Shown: positions 45,389-54,695, numbered from the stretch's first letter. The stretch: DNA of 64,000 nucleotides from Paenibacillus tengchongensis (GCF_008973665.1 NZ_WACP01000002.1:496001-560000), one strand, 5' to 3'. The notes: generated from the letters alone by a model not told the origin. Translations and numbers: made by a program.

Positions 45389-45431
45389 AAAGCTATGGAT
45401 TTGGTTGCTGCTGACCGTCTGTAGCTTTTTT
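45389..45431 (+). terminator. Possible internal terminator or attenuator before fliW
   Basis: AAAGCTA (45389-45395) and TAGCTTT (45422-45428) pair around a 26-base loop, followed by TTT. The long loop makes it weak; partial read-through to fliW-csrA is likely. Confidence 0.4.
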
Positions 45432-45469
45432 GCTAGGATACTATATTTCACAGAGGAGTGTTTACGAGC

Positions 45470-45910
45470 ATGCTTATAGAAACATTGGCCTGGGGAAAGC
45501 TGGATATCAGTGAGGAATTCATCTTCACGTTCCCCAAGGGCATTCCCGGCTTCGAGGATGAAAGTGAATTTGCGCTGATCGCCGTGGAAGGAGGGCCTTT
45601 CTCCTATCTGCAATCCCTCCGGACAGAAAGCTTGTCCTTCCTGCTTGCCGATCCGTTTGTATTTTATCCGGGCTATGAATTTGAGCTGCCGGATGCAGAG
45701 GCGGAAGAGCTGGGAATTCAAGAAGCGGTATCCGTCCGTTCTATTATTACGTTTAAAGAGCAGGTGGAGCTGTCAACCATTAATTTGCTGGCTCCGATTG
45801 TGCTGAATCCGGAGAAACGCCTGGGCAAACAGGTGGTCCTCATCAAATCGCAGTATCAGACTAAACAACCGCTGTGGAGCGGCCAACAAACTCAAGAAGG
45901 CGGTGAGTAA
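45470..45910 (+). CDS. fliW: Flagellar assembly factor FliW
   Basis: Protein that binds CsrA and flagellin in turn: free flagellin releases CsrA to repress hag translation. The 146-residue product has the typical core [40 protein letters not shown] and the C-terminal [14 protein letters not shown] stretch (here [20 protein letters not shown]). Start ATG 45470 has AGAGGAG 11 bases upstream; GTG 45458 is in frame but overlaps that site. csrA begins 1 base after its stop, so the two partners are co-translated. Confidence 0.94.
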   Translation: MLIETLAWGKLDISEEFIFTFPKGIPGFEDESEFALIAVEGGPFSYLQSLRTESLSFLLADPFVFYPGYEFELPDAEAEELGIQEAVSVRSIITFKEQVELSTINLLAPIVLNPEKRLGKQVVLIKSQYQTKQPLWSGQQTQEGGE

Positions 45911-45911
45911 C

Positions 45912-46145
45912 ATGCTTGTACTGTCGCGTAAAAAAGGCGAGACGATCATCATACAAGATCATATCGAGATAACCGTTCTTGGCGTGGAGGGAGATACAGT
46001 AAAGATTGGCATCTCTGCGCCTAAGCATGTCGATATCTTCCGTCAGGAGGTCTATTTATCGATTAAAGAGGCTAATAAAGAGTCTGCGGCACCGTCCACC
46101 GGCAATCTGAATGCATTAATGGACCGCTTACGCTCACAAAAATAA
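45912..46145 (+). CDS. csrA: Carbon storage/translation regulator CsrA
   Basis: RNA-binding protein that represses flagellin translation by binding the hag leader; FliW is its antagonist. The 77-residue protein starts [20 protein letters not shown], has the RNA-binding strand [17 protein letters not shown], and a C-terminal helix. I chose ATG 45912 by the invariant N-terminus; GTG 45903, in frame, would add three residues. AGGCGGTGAG precedes it. Its target hairpin lies 104 bases downstream in the hag leader. Confidence 0.95.
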   Translation: MLVLSRKKGETIIIQDHIEITVLGVEGDTVKIGISAPKHVDIFRQEVYLSIKEANKESAAPSTGNLNALMDRLRSQK

Positions 46146-46171
46146 ATTTCTGCAAAACTAAAAAAATACTC

Positions 46172-46198
46172 TAAACAATCACATATCGTGGACGATAT
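46172..46198 (+). promoter_or_regulatory. Sigma-D promoter of hag
   Basis: TAAA (46172-46175), a 15-base spacer and GACGATAT (46191-46198) match the sigma-D consensus with one difference. The flagellin gene starts 95 bases downstream. Confidence 0.85.
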
Positions 46199-46248
46199 AT
46201 ATAATAGGCACTGATCCGGAGGGGCGGCCGACCTTAACGGCAGTGTTA

Positions 46249-46262
46249 CCACAAGGATGTGG
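46249..46262 (+). promoter_or_regulatory. CsrA-binding hairpin in the hag leader
   Basis: CCACA-AGGA-TGTGG presents AGGA in the loop of a 5-bp stem, the ideal CsrA target; ACAAGGATGT matches the known selected consensus. A second GGA lies in the Shine-Dalgarno sequence (AGGGAGG, 46277-46283), allowing two-site binding as in B. subtilis. Confidence 0.78.
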
Positions 46263-46292
46263 AACAAACCAATTTCAGGGAGGAAATACACA

Positions 46293-48659
46293 ATGATTAT
46301 CAATCATAATATTACGGCGTTGAACACACACCGTCAGCTGTCCACTAACACAGCTAACCAAAGCAAATCCATCGAGAAGCTGTCTTCCGGTCTGCGCATT
46401 AACCGCGCCGGCGACGATGCTGCCGGTCTGGCAATCTCCGAGAAAATGCGCGGTCAGATCCGTGGTCTGGACCAAGCCAGCCGCAACGCTCAAGACGGCA
46501 TCTCTTTGATCCAAACTGCTGAAGGCGCACTGAACGAAACTCACGACATTCTGCAACGTATGAAAGAGCTGGCCACTCAGGCGGCAAATGATACCAATAC
46601 AACTAATGACCGTGGTGAAATCCAGAAGGAAATCAACCAGTTGACTTCTGAAATCAACCGTATCGGCAACACGACTCAATTTAACACTAAGAATCTGTTG
46701 AATGGTGATGTTTCCGATAAATCGGGTATTGTAACTGCTGGTACTTTGACAGCTGGAGCTACAACTCTCAGCGACTTGAAATTGGATGAAAAGAGCAGCC
46801 TGGCTGCCGGCAACTATACCGTTGAAGTGTCTGACGCAGTAGCAAAATCAGCTACAACTACAGGTACGGATGCAGGAGTTACCGGTGTAACGATTGACCC
46901 GGCATCTACATTGGCAGCCGGAACCTACAGCATTGAAATAGCAGAAACACCAGCAAAAACTGCTACAGCAGGAACTTTGGATTCCTCTATCACAGGTGTA
47001 GATATTGCCTCCAATTCTGCAGTGGCTGACGGTTCTCATACTTTGGCAGTTACCAGAACCGATTCTACTACAAACCTGGGGGGTACTGCTACTGGTATTA
47101 CTGGCGTAACAATTGCCTCTAATACTAACGATAATCTGGATGGAACCTTCACCATTGAAACTTCAAAATCTGTAGATGTCACAAGTGCGCATGCCAATAT
47201 AACAAGTATTACAATTAGCGATGATTCGATTTATGGCGGTGCAGGATTAAAAGTTGAGTTTGATGGTGCCGGTAAGATGGCGTTGACGTCCAGTGACGGA
47301 ACCAAAATTTCTGATGATATCATTCTCGATACCAATACACAAACCTACAAAGTATACAGTGGTGGCGTAGACACTGGAATTACAGTTAATACTACAACTG
47401 GTGCGAATGCGGCAGCAGCTGGTTCGGCAACATTTGACGTTGACACCAAGCTTACTATGAAGCAGGGTGCGGATACTGTGGGTTCGGTAGTTGTGGATGG
47501 CGGTACTGCGGCTGGTGATGTTACGATTTCAGGTTCCGGAGCTTATACAGGTACTTCATTTACCATCGCTACTGGCGGCACTGCTGCGGATGCAACTACC
47601 GGTCTTCAGACTGGTCTGGCAGGCGGCACAACTAAGACTTTTGATATTGCGCATGAACTTAGTGCAAGTATCGATGGCGGAACAGCTCAGACCTTTACTG
47701 CGGGAGATACGTTGTCTTTTGCCAACGGCGTAAGCTTCACTACAGACGCAGACATTACTAAATACGATACAGCTGCTGCAGAGAGCTCTACCTTTACAGT
47801 GGGCACAACAACTCAAAACACAGCCACGCTGAAATCCGGCGCTGCTGGCGTTGGCGGGGATGTAGCTGGTGCACAGCAAGTTATTGCCGATGACAATGGA
47901 ACTTTTAACTTCGGAAATGGAGTTTCCTTTACAACGGGTACAGCAGCAGCCGGTACTCATGACTTTACAGTTACCGATACGACGACAACGAATGCAACAT
48001 TGAAGAATGGTTCGACAACAGTTGCAACCCAGACTGGAATTTCTGCAGACTCTACAATTGACTTCGGAAACGGCCTGACGGTAGATGTAGGTGCTACAAC
48101 AAATGGTTCTGCTAGCTTCACGGTTACTGGTTCTGTTAAAGACCAATCCCTGACTATGCAGATCGGGGCCAACCAAGGTCAAAGCTTCACTGTTCAAATC
48201 AATGACATGCGCGCAGCTGCCCTGGGCATTTCCGGTACAGCCGGTGCCTCGGCAATTGGCGTAGGCACTGAAGACGGCGATGATGTTGTGGGTGCTTCTT
48301 TCACTTCCGCTGGTGCAACCAATGATCTTACGGATGTAACTTCTGCCGGTGAGCATGGTCTGGACGTTTCCGATACGACCAAAGCCAGCGCAGCCATCAA
48401 GGTATTCGATCAAGCGATTGCCAGCGTATCTTCGGAACGTTCGAGACTGGGTGCTTACCAGAACCGTCTGGAGCACACGATTAACAACCTGAACACTTCC
48501 TCCGAGAACCTGACTTCCGCTGAATCCCGCGTCCGTGACGTAGATATGGCGAAAGAAATGATGACCCAGACTAAATCGAGCATTCTGTCCCAGGCTGCTC
48601 AAGCGATGCTGGCTCAAGCGAACCAACAGCCGCAAGGCGTACTGCAGTTGCTTCGCTAA
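46293..48659 (+). CDS. hag: Flagellin with a very large variable domain
   Basis: Filament subunit of the flagellum, 788 residues, over twice the 304 of B. subtilis Hag. Conserved D0/D1 regions are at both ends: [20 protein letters not shown] with [20 protein letters not shown], and at the end [20 protein letters not shown] with [20 protein letters not shown]. About 465 residues between roughly 150 and 615 form a Thr/Ala/Gly/Ser-rich variable domain of imperfect beta repeats ([30 protein letters not shown]; then [30 protein letters not shown]). It has no cysteine. ATG 46293 is the start; expression needs sigma-D and is repressed by CsrA. Confidence 0.95.
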   Translation: MIINHNITALNTHRQLSTNTANQSKSIEKLSSGLRINRAGDDAAGLAISEKMRGQIRGLDQASRNAQDGISLIQTAEGALNETHDILQRMKELATQAANDTNTTNDRGEIQKEINQLTSEINRIGNTTQFNTKNLLNGDVSDKSGIVTAGTLTAGATTLSDLKLDEKSSLAAGNYTVEVSDAVAKSATTTGTDAGVTGVTIDPASTLAAGTYSIEIAETPAKTATAGTLDSSITGVDIASNSAVADGSHTLAVTRTDSTTNLGGTATGITGVTIASNTNDNLDGTFTIETSKSVDVTSAHANITSITISDDSIYGGAGLKVEFDGAGKMALTSSDGTKISDDIILDTNTQTYKVYSGGVDTGITVNTTTGANAAAAGSATFDVDTKLTMKQGADTVGSVVVDGGTAAGDVTISGSGAYTGTSFTIATGGTAADATTGLQTGLAGGTTKTFDIAHELSASIDGGTAQTFTAGDTLSFANGVSFTTDADITKYDTAAAESSTFTVGTTTQNTATLKSGAAGVGGDVAGAQQVIADDNGTFNFGNGVSFTTGTAAAGTHDFTVTDTTTTNATLKNGSTTVATQTGISADSTIDFGNGLTVDVGATTNGSASFTVTGSVKDQSLTMQIGANQGQSFTVQINDMRAAALGISGTAGASAIGVGTEDGDDVVGASFTSAGATNDLTDVTSAGEHGLDVSDTTKASAAIKVFDQAIASVSSERSRLGAYQNRLEHTINNLNTSSENLTSAESRVRDVDMAKEMMTQTKSSILSQAAQAMLAQANQQPQGVLQLLR

Positions 48660-48677
48660 TATTTATCGATTCTTGGC

Positions 48678-48708
48678 AAGAACCCCGGATTTCCCGGGGT
48701 TCTTTTCT
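48678..48708 (+). terminator. Intrinsic terminator after hag
   Basis: AAGAACCCCGG and CCGGGGTTCTT form an 11-bp stem with loop ATTTC and a T-rich tail. Confidence 0.93.
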
Positions 48709-48739
48709 TGTTTTTAGGTATTTTTTTCAACATACATAT

Positions 48740-48766
48740 TCATCAAACTGCTCTTACGGCCGATAA
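48740..48766 (+). promoter_or_regulatory. Candidate sigma-D promoter of flaG
   Basis: GCCGATAA (48759-48766) is a very good sigma-D -10. The -35 position at 15-base spacing reads TCAT, a poor match to TAAA. Confidence 0.45.
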
Positions 48767-48802
48767 TTAAAGTATAAATTATTGCTATCGGAGGTTTATT
48801 TC

Positions 48803-49198
48803 ATGGATATCCGCTCAACGGTATCTAGCAGCAGCTATGTCAACAGAACGGCTGATGTAAGACCCGAGTTTAAAGAACCGGCAGTTGAGAATACTGCAAG
48901 CTCCAACACGGAAGCTCCACGCAGCGGCGAAGAACTGAAGAAGATGGAGCAGCAGGGGATTTCTGTAACCACTGCCGATGAACAGGTGGTTAAGGCGCTT
49001 GACCGCGCGCTTAAGGCGCTGCAGGGGCCAACTACAACCTTTGAAGTGAGCATGCATAAGGAAACCAAGACCATTATGGTCAAAGTGCTCAACAAGGAAA
49101 CAGGAGAATTGATTAGAGAAGTCCCACCCGAGAAGACGCTGGATCTTGTAGCTAATCTGATGGAGGCAGCGGGAATTATTATCGATGAGAGGGTCTAG
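48803..49198 (+). CDS. flaG: FlaG-family flagellar protein
   Basis: FlaG (YvyC) family protein, thought to limit filament length or help cap assembly. The 131-residue product has a disordered Ser/Glu-rich N-terminus (1-50) and a conserved C-terminal domain with VKALDRALKALQGPTTTFEV and NKETGELIREVPPEKTLDLV. Start ATG 48803 follows CGGAGGT. It lies after the hag terminator and 18 bases before fliD, matching the B. subtilis hag-flaG-fliD order. Confidence 0.92.
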   Translation: MDIRSTVSSSSYVNRTADVRPEFKEPAVENTASSNTEAPRSGEELKKMEQQGISVTTADEQVVKALDRALKALQGPTTTFEVSMHKETKTIMVKVLNKETGELIREVPPEKTLDLVANLMEAAGIIIDERV

Positions 49199-49216
49199 AC
49201 AAGGAGGAACATTGAC

Positions 49217-50767
49217 ATGGTATTGCGGGTAGGCGGATTGGCCTCCGGTATCGATGTAGACAGTATTGTTAAGCAGATGATGACTGCGAAGCGCGTACCC
49301 CTGGACAAGTTGAACCAAGCGAAGACGGTTATGGAATGGCAACGCGACAACTACCGCCAATTGAACAGCAAACTGGTTGATTTCCGCAATAATAAATTGC
49401 TGAAGTACGATCTTTCAGCCACGATGAACTCTCAGAAGGCTGTGGTCTCCGGCAATACAAGCGCCGTGAAGGCCGAGGCTAATGCCGATGCCAGCGGAAT
49501 TCCCATGTCGGTATCGGTGACGAAGCTGGCTCAGAAATCCACAATGCCTTCCACCGGCAGTCTGAAGGTGGATGGCGCTACGGCCTCTTTAACGGATACC
49601 CTGCTTAAAGTCAAGGGGGGTGCCGACAGTGAGACTGATAAATATGACCTCTATATTAATGGTACCAATTTCAGTTTTGAGAAAACGGATACGATCTCAA
49701 GCGTGATTTCCACGATTAATGCGAGTGCGGCCGGAGTCACAGCGACTTTTGACGAAATTAGCGGCAAGTTCTCGATCACGGCCAAAAATTATGGAACCGA
49801 CACAAAGATTGACGCAAATGATATCAAGCTTACCAACAAAGCAGGGGAAGCGAAGACTGGTTCTTTGATCTCCATGTTGAAGTTGGGGGCTGTTGAAGGA
49901 GCCAGCAAGGCCCAAGTAACAGTTACGAATACGGATACCAAAGAGTCAAAATCTTATACGCCAAGCAGCAATTCGCTTTTAGTCAACGGTGTGAAATTAA
50001 CTTTTGTTGGAGTGACTACAGCCGCAACCGGTGAAACGGATTCCGACGGTAAACCGGTGATCACTGACACCCCTGCTACCATTGCAATAGAAACCAATAC
50101 TGACAAGGCACTGGAGACAATCACTAATTTCGTACAGTATTATAACGAGTTGCTCAATTCTCTTAATGCCAAGGTCAATGAAGAAAGATATACCGATTAT
50201 CCGCCGCTGACCGACGAGCAGAAGGAAGCCATGACGGACAATGATATTGAGCTTTGGGAAGCCAAAGCCAAGAGCGGGATGCTCAAGGGCGACAGTATTC
50301 TCAAATCGAGTATCAATTCCATACGGTCCATTCTGACAAGCAAGCTCGGCGACCTAAGCAAAATCGGGATTACCACCGGTGAGTATTATGAGAACGGCAA
50401 GCTGTATATCGATAGCGATGCATTGCAGCAGGCTCTGCAGACAGATCCGCAAAGTGTAACAATGATTTTCCAGGGGAACACGAGCTCTGAAGGATTGTTC
50501 GATAAATTATCCAGCAGTTTAAGCGGAACGTTGGATAAGCTGGCGGAGAAGGCGGGAACATCGAAATATTCTGCAGACGTATCCGCTGCTTTTAAAACAG
50601 AAAGTACAATGGGCAAAATGCTGACGGATTATGAAGAACGTATCGAAACTCTGACGGACCGGCTGGAAGTCTGGGAGAATAATTACTATAAACAATTCAC
50701 TGCGATGGAAACGGCCATCAGCAATTACAACAGTCAGTCGGCGAGCCTATCAAGCTACTTCGCTTAG
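49217..50767 (+). CDS. fliD: Flagellar filament capping protein FliD
   Basis: Cap at the filament tip that folds incoming flagellin. The 516-residue protein has the conserved N-terminus LRVGGLASGIDVDSIVKQMM with KRVPLDKLNQAK, a variable middle, and the C-terminal domain with YYNELLNSLNAKVNEERY, LKGDSILKSSINSIRSIL and coiled-coil ending LEVWENNYYKQFTAMETAIS. A GGVTxxx-like insertion (TATGETDSDGKPVITDTPAT) lies in the middle. Start ATG 49217 follows AAGGAGG. It is followed 22 bases later by its partner chaperone gene group fliS/fliT. Confidence 0.95.
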   Translation: MVLRVGGLASGIDVDSIVKQMMTAKRVPLDKLNQAKTVMEWQRDNYRQLNSKLVDFRNNKLLKYDLSATMNSQKAVVSGNTSAVKAEANADASGIPMSVSVTKLAQKSTMPSTGSLKVDGATASLTDTLLKVKGGADSETDKYDLYINGTNFSFEKTDTISSVISTINASAAGVTATFDEISGKFSITAKNYGTDTKIDANDIKLTNKAGEAKTGSLISMLKLGAVEGASKAQVTVTNTDTKESKSYTPSSNSLLVNGVKLTFVGVTTAATGETDSDGKPVITDTPATIAIETNTDKALETITNFVQYYNELLNSLNAKVNEERYTDYPPLTDEQKEAMTDNDIELWEAKAKSGMLKGDSILKSSINSIRSILTSKLGDLSKIGITTGEYYENGKLYIDSDALQQALQTDPQSVTMIFQGNTSSEGLFDKLSSSLSGTLDKLAEKAGTSKYSADVSAAFKTESTMGKMLTDYEERIETLTDRLEVWENNYYKQFTAMETAISNYNSQSASLSSYFA

Positions 50768-50789
50768 ATTAAAGTAAAGGGTGAATAAA

Positions 50790-51179
50790 ATGATAACATC
50801 TCCGTATGATAAATATCGCCAGTCGGCGGTTCAAACGTCCAACCCTTCACAGCTTCTGCTGATGCTATTTGACGGAGCAATCCGTTTTGGTAAAGCGGCG
50901 CTTGAAGGAATAGAATCTGCCGATTTTAATAAGGTTAGCACGAATCTGGGTAAAGCGCAGACGATCGTAAATGAGCTTATTGCTACACTCGACAGTTCCT
51001 ATGATGTATCGAAGAATCTTGCTGCAATTTATGAATATATCAACTACTTGTTCATCGAATCCAATGTCAAGAAATCTAAGTCCCAAGCAGAAGAGGCCAT
51101 CGGCTATCTGGTAGAGCTGCGCCAGAGCTTTGCTCAAGCGGCCAAGATGACTGCCGGGCTTGATTTGCAGCATGGATGA
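50790..51179 (+). CDS. fliS: Flagellin export chaperone FliS
   Basis: Binds the flagellin C-terminus in the cytoplasm and keeps it unpolymerised. The 129-residue four-helix protein begins TSPYDKYRQSAVQTSNPSQL and has LLMLFDGAIRFGKAALEGIE and NYLFIESNVKKSKSQAEEAI, all typical. ATG 50790, 9 bases after AAAGG, is preferred to GTG 50781. The 3' end overlaps fliT by 8 bases. Confidence 0.95.
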   Translation: MITSPYDKYRQSAVQTSNPSQLLLMLFDGAIRFGKAALEGIESADFNKVSTNLGKAQTIVNELIATLDSSYDVSKNLAAIYEYINYLFIESNVKKSKSQAEEAIGYLVELRQSFAQAAKMTAGLDLQHG

Positions 51180-51507
51180 TTTGCTGAAAGAACTTGAGCA
51201 GCTTACGGAGAAGATTACCGGGTCCTTAATGGAATTGACCTACGAGGAACTGGAGAGCTTTGTGGCCGAGAGGCAGAAGCTTGTCGAAGCCATTGGCCGA
51301 GAAGTCGAAAATGTTCATCCGACAGCTGCACATAAAGAAACATTGCGTCGAATTCTGGAGCAAGATCCTGCAATTGTCGCCAGAATGAATGGCTTCCGGC
51401 TTGAAGCGCAGGATTGGCTGCATAAGCGCAATCAAGCGAAGACACAGCGCAGCGCCTACGAATCTGCCTACACCCCAGACAGCATTCTGATGGATCGTCG
51501 TAAATAA
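51172..51507 (+). CDS. fliT: FliT-like flagellar protein
   Basis: Small helical protein of the FliT chaperone family (FliD chaperone), 111 residues: DDLLKELEQLTEKITGSLME and SFVAERQKLVEAIGREVENV, then a basic C-terminus. Sequence conservation is low and the name depends mainly on its place after fliS. The start ATG 51172 overlaps fliS by 8 bases with no clear Shine-Dalgarno sequence, indicating translational coupling. No obvious terminator follows. Confidence 0.8.
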   Translation: MDDLLKELEQLTEKITGSLMELTYEELESFVAERQKLVEAIGREVENVHPTAAHKETLRRILEQDPAIVARMNGFRLEAQDWLHKRNQAKTQRSAYESAYTPDSILMDRRK

Positions 51508-51653
51508 ATATCTTTTTCCTAATGTTTCATTTAGGGGGCGGCCGGGTATTATATTACGTCTGCTCCTTTTTTGATGAAATTTAACCAGCTGACGTTTTTC
51601 CGGAGAATAATTTTTAATGGTAAATAATTGAAAGTAATCATTTACTATTCCAA

Positions 51654-51683
51654 TTGACAACGGAGAAGCAGCGGTGGTATAGT
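51654..51683 (+). promoter_or_regulatory. Sigma-A promoter of the cold-shock gene
   Basis: Perfect TTGACA (51654-51659), an 18-base spacer and TATAGT (51678-51683), giving a leader of about 45 bases. Confidence 0.7.
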
Positions 51684-51736
51684 CAGGTTGTGAGCAAGAC
51701 TCACGTTCATTTGATGACGAAGGGAATGTTTAATCA

Positions 51737-51934
51737 ATGGAAGGTAAAGTTAAATGGTTTAACGCAGAAAAAGGCTACGGCTTCATCGAGACTGCTGAAG
51801 GCGGCGACGTATTCGTTCACTTCTCCGCGATCCAAACTGAAGGCTTCAAGACTTTGGACGAAGGTCAATCCGTAGAATTTGACATCGTTGAAGGTGCACG
51901 CGGACCACAAGCAGCTAACGTCATCAAATTATAA
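51737..51934 (+). CDS. cspB: Cold-shock protein of the CspA/CspB family
   Basis: Single-stranded nucleic-acid binding protein acting as an RNA chaperone. The 65-residue OB-fold product has both RNA motifs: KGYGFI (RNP1) and VFVHF (RNP2), and starts [20 protein letters not shown]. Codon use is strongly biased, indicating high expression. It has its own sigma-A promoter and terminator. In B. subtilis no csp gene lies between fliT and hpf, so this is a local insertion relative to that order. Confidence 0.96.
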   Translation: MEGKVKWFNAEKGYGFIETAEGGDVFVHFSAIQTEGFKTLDEGQSVEFDIVEGARGPQAANVIKL

Positions 51935-51996
51935 TCATCCGGCGCAGCCGACCTACATATATGGTAGATGGTTAACAATTGAGACAACGCTTGCGT

Positions 51997-52027
51997 AGAT
52001 CCCGGAATATTTCCGGGGTCTTTTTTT
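51997..52027 (+). terminator. Intrinsic terminator after the cold-shock gene
   Basis: AGATCCCGGAA and TTCCGGGGTCT (one G-T pair) with a 3-base loop and seven T residues. Confidence 0.9.
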
Positions 52028-52358
52028 GTTTTCGGCGGCAGGATCTACGTGGGTTAAATTTCATTCCGATGTGAGTTATTCTCGAAAAACTGTTATCCCT
52101 CTTCCAAATTTGGGTAATGTATGTCGTTGGGCCATTGCTCTCAGCCTTGAGATGTTGCGCTCCAAGCTTAGGCGGATGTTTCAACAAGAAGAAATGAAGG
52201 TTTTTGTGGAAGCGATAAGGAAAGCCGAAGCTTTGAATGTTCAAAGCTTGTCCGTGCCTTATGTTATTAGTCATTCATTCTTAACATCAAGTAATCAGCC
52301 AGATCCGCATGCTGCCTAAGCTGACAACGGACTGAGACAATGCTTCCACACCTACTTT
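52028..52358. other. Stretch without a confident gene
   Basis: A plus-strand frame opens at 52026 and closes at 52319 (97 codons). Its second half could encode a helical peptide (RSKLRRMFQQEEMKVFVEAI), but I see no good ribosome-binding site and no family resemblance. An antisense frame of 100 codons spans the same bases. Either may be a remnant of a small regulatory gene; I call neither. Confidence 0.4.
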
Positions 52359-52386
52359 GTACGGAGCCTCTTCGAAAGAGGCGGTA
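52359..52386 (+). promoter_or_regulatory. Hairpin upstream of the fourth SLH gene
   Basis: GCCTCTT-CGA-AAGAGGC is a perfect 7-bp stem, extended outward by GTAC/GTAC. It ends about 15 bases before the AGGAGG ribosome-binding site (52401-52406). Confidence 0.6.
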
Positions 52387-52418
52387 CTTACAAAATGTAT
52401 AGGAGGATGGACAGCAGA

Positions 52419-53849
52419 ATGAAGAAAACATGGCGTGCATTAACGACTGCAGCACTCGGCATCAGTATGTTGTTCGGGTCTCTGGGCGGTGTCTCCGCCG
52501 CACCCGTGCCAAAGGATATTCAGGGGCACTGGGCGCAAAGCCAACTGCAGGATTGGCTTAACCGGGGGATTTTGGGCGGCTATCCGGATGGAACGGTCAA
52601 ACCCAATAAGGCGATTACCCGCGGCGAATACGTAGCGCTTGTCAATCGGGTATTCGGGTTCACGGATACAGCTTCGATCAGCTTTACTGATGTACGCAGC
52701 AGCAACTGGGTATACAGCGAGGTGGCTAAAGCGGTAAGCGCCGGATATATTGGCGGTTATGAGAATAATACGTTCCGTGCCAATAATCCGCTTACCCGTC
52801 AAGAAGCGGCTGTCATTACCGCTAAGCTGCTCAAATTGAATACGAACAGCACAACGCTGACCTTCAAGGACAGCGCCCAGATTGCTTCGTGGGCGAAGGG
52901 TGCAGTCTCCGCTGCGTCGGGTCTTAACGTCCTGAACGGATATCCGGACGGAACCTTCGGACCGAAGAAGGCGCTGACCCGTGCCGAGGCTGTCGGCATT
53001 ATCAGCAATTCGTCGGCCCATAAGCCGTCGACTGGCGGAAGCGTAACACCAACGCCGGTGCCAACGGCTACAACAACGCCAACCGCTACACCGGCGCCTA
53101 CGGCAACTCCAGCTCCGACAACAGGAACCGGCGGCGGCGGAAGTGGCGGCGGGGGCGGCGGATATACTGGCCCTACTGTGAGCGGGGTAACCTATGGACA
53201 TGTAGGTACGGTAACTGCTGACGTCTACGTGACTCCGTCGGTCACAGGTGCCGTATACTACGTGGTGGCCCCATACAGCAGCACAGCTGCCGTACCAAGC
53301 ACACTGCAGATTAGAGACGGCCTGACCAGTGCAGGAACCGCCGGTACGAACCACGGCCGGATGACTGCAACAGGTGGTGTGCCGGTTACTCTGTCTGTAT
53401 ACGGTCTTGCGCCTGACACTGAGTACACAGCTTATGTCGCTCTTGCCGATACAGCCGGCAACTGGTCTACTGTAACACCACTGCAGCTGCATACGGCGGC
53501 AGGCAATGCCTTCTCCATTACTACGGTCGAACCGGGGAATGTCGGTACGGTTACCGCTGATGTATACCTGAGCTATGGAGATACAGGCGGTCCGTCAGCG
53601 ACGCTGCGTTATGTGGTGCTCCCATCGGATGCGGCACAACCAACCGCCCAGCAGATTGCTGCAGGGCAGAACGCTTCAGGTACAGCCTTAGTGGCACCGT
53701 GGACAGGAACTGTCAATCAGTTGCCTGGCGCCCGCGGCACATTAAGCTTGACCGGATTGGCGGCGAATACCGCCTATAAGGTGCTCTTCATTGCCGGAAG
53801 CGACGGCCAGTGGTCTCTGGTTGAAATCCTGCGGATTCACACGAAATAA
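52419..53849 (+). CDS. Secreted protein with N-terminal SLH domains and Fn3-like modules
   Basis: A 476-residue exported protein. Signal peptide to about residue 27 (WRALTTAALGISMLFGSLGG). Three SLH repeats follow at about 30-205: WAQSQLQDWLNRGILGGYPD with ITRGEYVALVNRVFGF, WVYSEVAKAVSAGYIGGYEN with LTRQEAAVITAKLLKL, and ASGLNVLNGYPDGTFGPKKA with LTRAEAVG. A Pro/Thr linker and a Gly-rich segment (about 206-250) lead to two fibronectin-like modules, each starting TVTADVY near GHVGTVTADVYVTP and GNVGTVTADVYLSY. ATG 52419 is 12 bases after AGGAGG; ATG 52407 is nearer and possible. It should bind the same CsaB-dependent polymer. Confidence 0.88.
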   Translation: MKKTWRALTTAALGISMLFGSLGGVSAAPVPKDIQGHWAQSQLQDWLNRGILGGYPDGTVKPNKAITRGEYVALVNRVFGFTDTASISFTDVRSSNWVYSEVAKAVSAGYIGGYENNTFRANNPLTRQEAAVITAKLLKLNTNSTTLTFKDSAQIASWAKGAVSAASGLNVLNGYPDGTFGPKKALTRAEAVGIISNSSAHKPSTGGSVTPTPVPTATTTPTATPAPTATPAPTTGTGGGGSGGGGGGYTGPTVSGVTYGHVGTVTADVYVTPSVTGAVYYVVAPYSSTAAVPSTLQIRDGLTSAGTAGTNHGRMTATGGVPVTLSVYGLAPDTEYTAYVALADTAGNWSTVTPLQLHTAAGNAFSITTVEPGNVGTVTADVYLSYGDTGGPSATLRYVVLPSDAAQPTAQQIAAGQNASGTALVAPWTGTVNQLPGARGTLSLTGLAANTAYKVLFIAGSDGQWSLVEILRIHTK

Positions 53850-53898
53850 CTGAAGTCATGTTGCTTCATTCTTGCTCCTCATCAGGGGCAAGCCAAGA

Positions 53899-53940
53899 AA
53901 AGTCCGGATGGAGTGAGGGATGCTCTGTCCGGGCTTTTTT
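53899..53940 (+). terminator. Intrinsic terminator after the fourth SLH gene
   Basis: AAGTCCGGA and TCCGGGCTT (one G-T pair) flank a loop of about 18 bases, followed by six T residues. Confidence 0.8.
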
Positions 53941-54087
53941 ACCCTGTAAGGATCTGTTAAACGGGAATAACATTCAGCACAAAGGGGCGGGAGTGCGCAG
54001 AGAAATTCAGGAAGTGGAATGCGGTGGCATCCAAATATCCAGGCAGCCGTCTTTGTCAGAGGATTGTTAAGATAAAGCGTTTTAACT

Positions 54088-54116
54088 TTTACTTAGCCCT
54101 GACAATTTGGTATAAT
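54088..54116 (+). promoter_or_regulatory. Sigma-A promoter of hpf
   Basis: TTTACT (54088-54093), a 17-base spacer and a perfect TATAAT (54111-54116), 28 bases before the start codon. Confidence 0.6.
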
Positions 54117-54143
54117 GGGGTTGTAAACAAAGGAGGAGTGCCC

Positions 54144-54695
54144 ATGCAATTCAGCATTCGAGGTCAACAGATTGAAGTGACAGGCGCTTTGAGAGATTAT
54201 GTTGATAAGAAGCTCAGCAGACTTGAGAAGTACTTCGATGCACCCCCCACCTCAGAAGGATATGTAACACTCGGCGTAGTCCGCGGACTCCATACCGTGG
54301 AAGTAACGATTCCGCTGGCCGGAGTAACGCTTCGCGCGGAAGACCGCAGCGATGATATGTATGCTTCCATTGATGCCGTTGTGGACAAGCTGGAACGTCA
54401 GATCCGTAAGCACAAGACGAAGCTTAACCGTAAGTTCCGCCAGGAAGGAAGTCTCAAGACACTCTTCGTGGAAGAACCGGCAACCGCTGTCGCTGTGGAA
54501 GAACAGGATTATGACGATCTGGAGGTTGTACGCAACAAGCGCTTCACGCTGAAGCCGATGGATGTGGAGGAAGCGATCTTACAGATGAATATGGTGGGTC
54601 ATAACTTCTTCGTGTTCTCGAACATTGAGACTTCTGAAGTCAGTGTTGTTTACAAACGCAACGACGGCAAGTACGGACTGATTGAGCAGAACTAA
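54144..54695 (+). CDS. hpf: Long-form ribosome hibernation promoting factor
   Basis: Binds the 30S subunit and joins ribosomes into inactive 100S dimers in stationary phase. The 183-residue protein has the N-terminal ribosome-binding domain (QFSIRGQQIEVTGALRDYVD with DKKLSRLEKYF) and the C-terminal dimerisation domain of the long form (VVRNKRFTLKPMDVEEAILQ, HNFFVFSNIETSEVSVVYKR). ATG 54144 is 6 bases after AAAGGAGGAG; an open frame upstream is not credible. Synteny hpf-secA-prfB matches B. subtilis. Confidence 0.95.
   Translation: MQFSIRGQQIEVTGALRDYVDKKLSRLEKYFDAPPTSEGYVTLGVVRGLHTVEVTIPLAGVTLRAEDRSDDMYASIDAVVDKLERQIRKHKTKLNRKFRQEGSLKTLFVEEPATAVAVEEQDYDDLEVVRNKRFTLKPMDVEEAILQMNMVGHNFFVFSNIETSEVSVVYKRNDGKYGLIEQN

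Noticed and set aside
54024..54143. Upstream extension of the hpf frame
   Set aside because: It covers the promoter; conserved HPF starts at ATG 54144.
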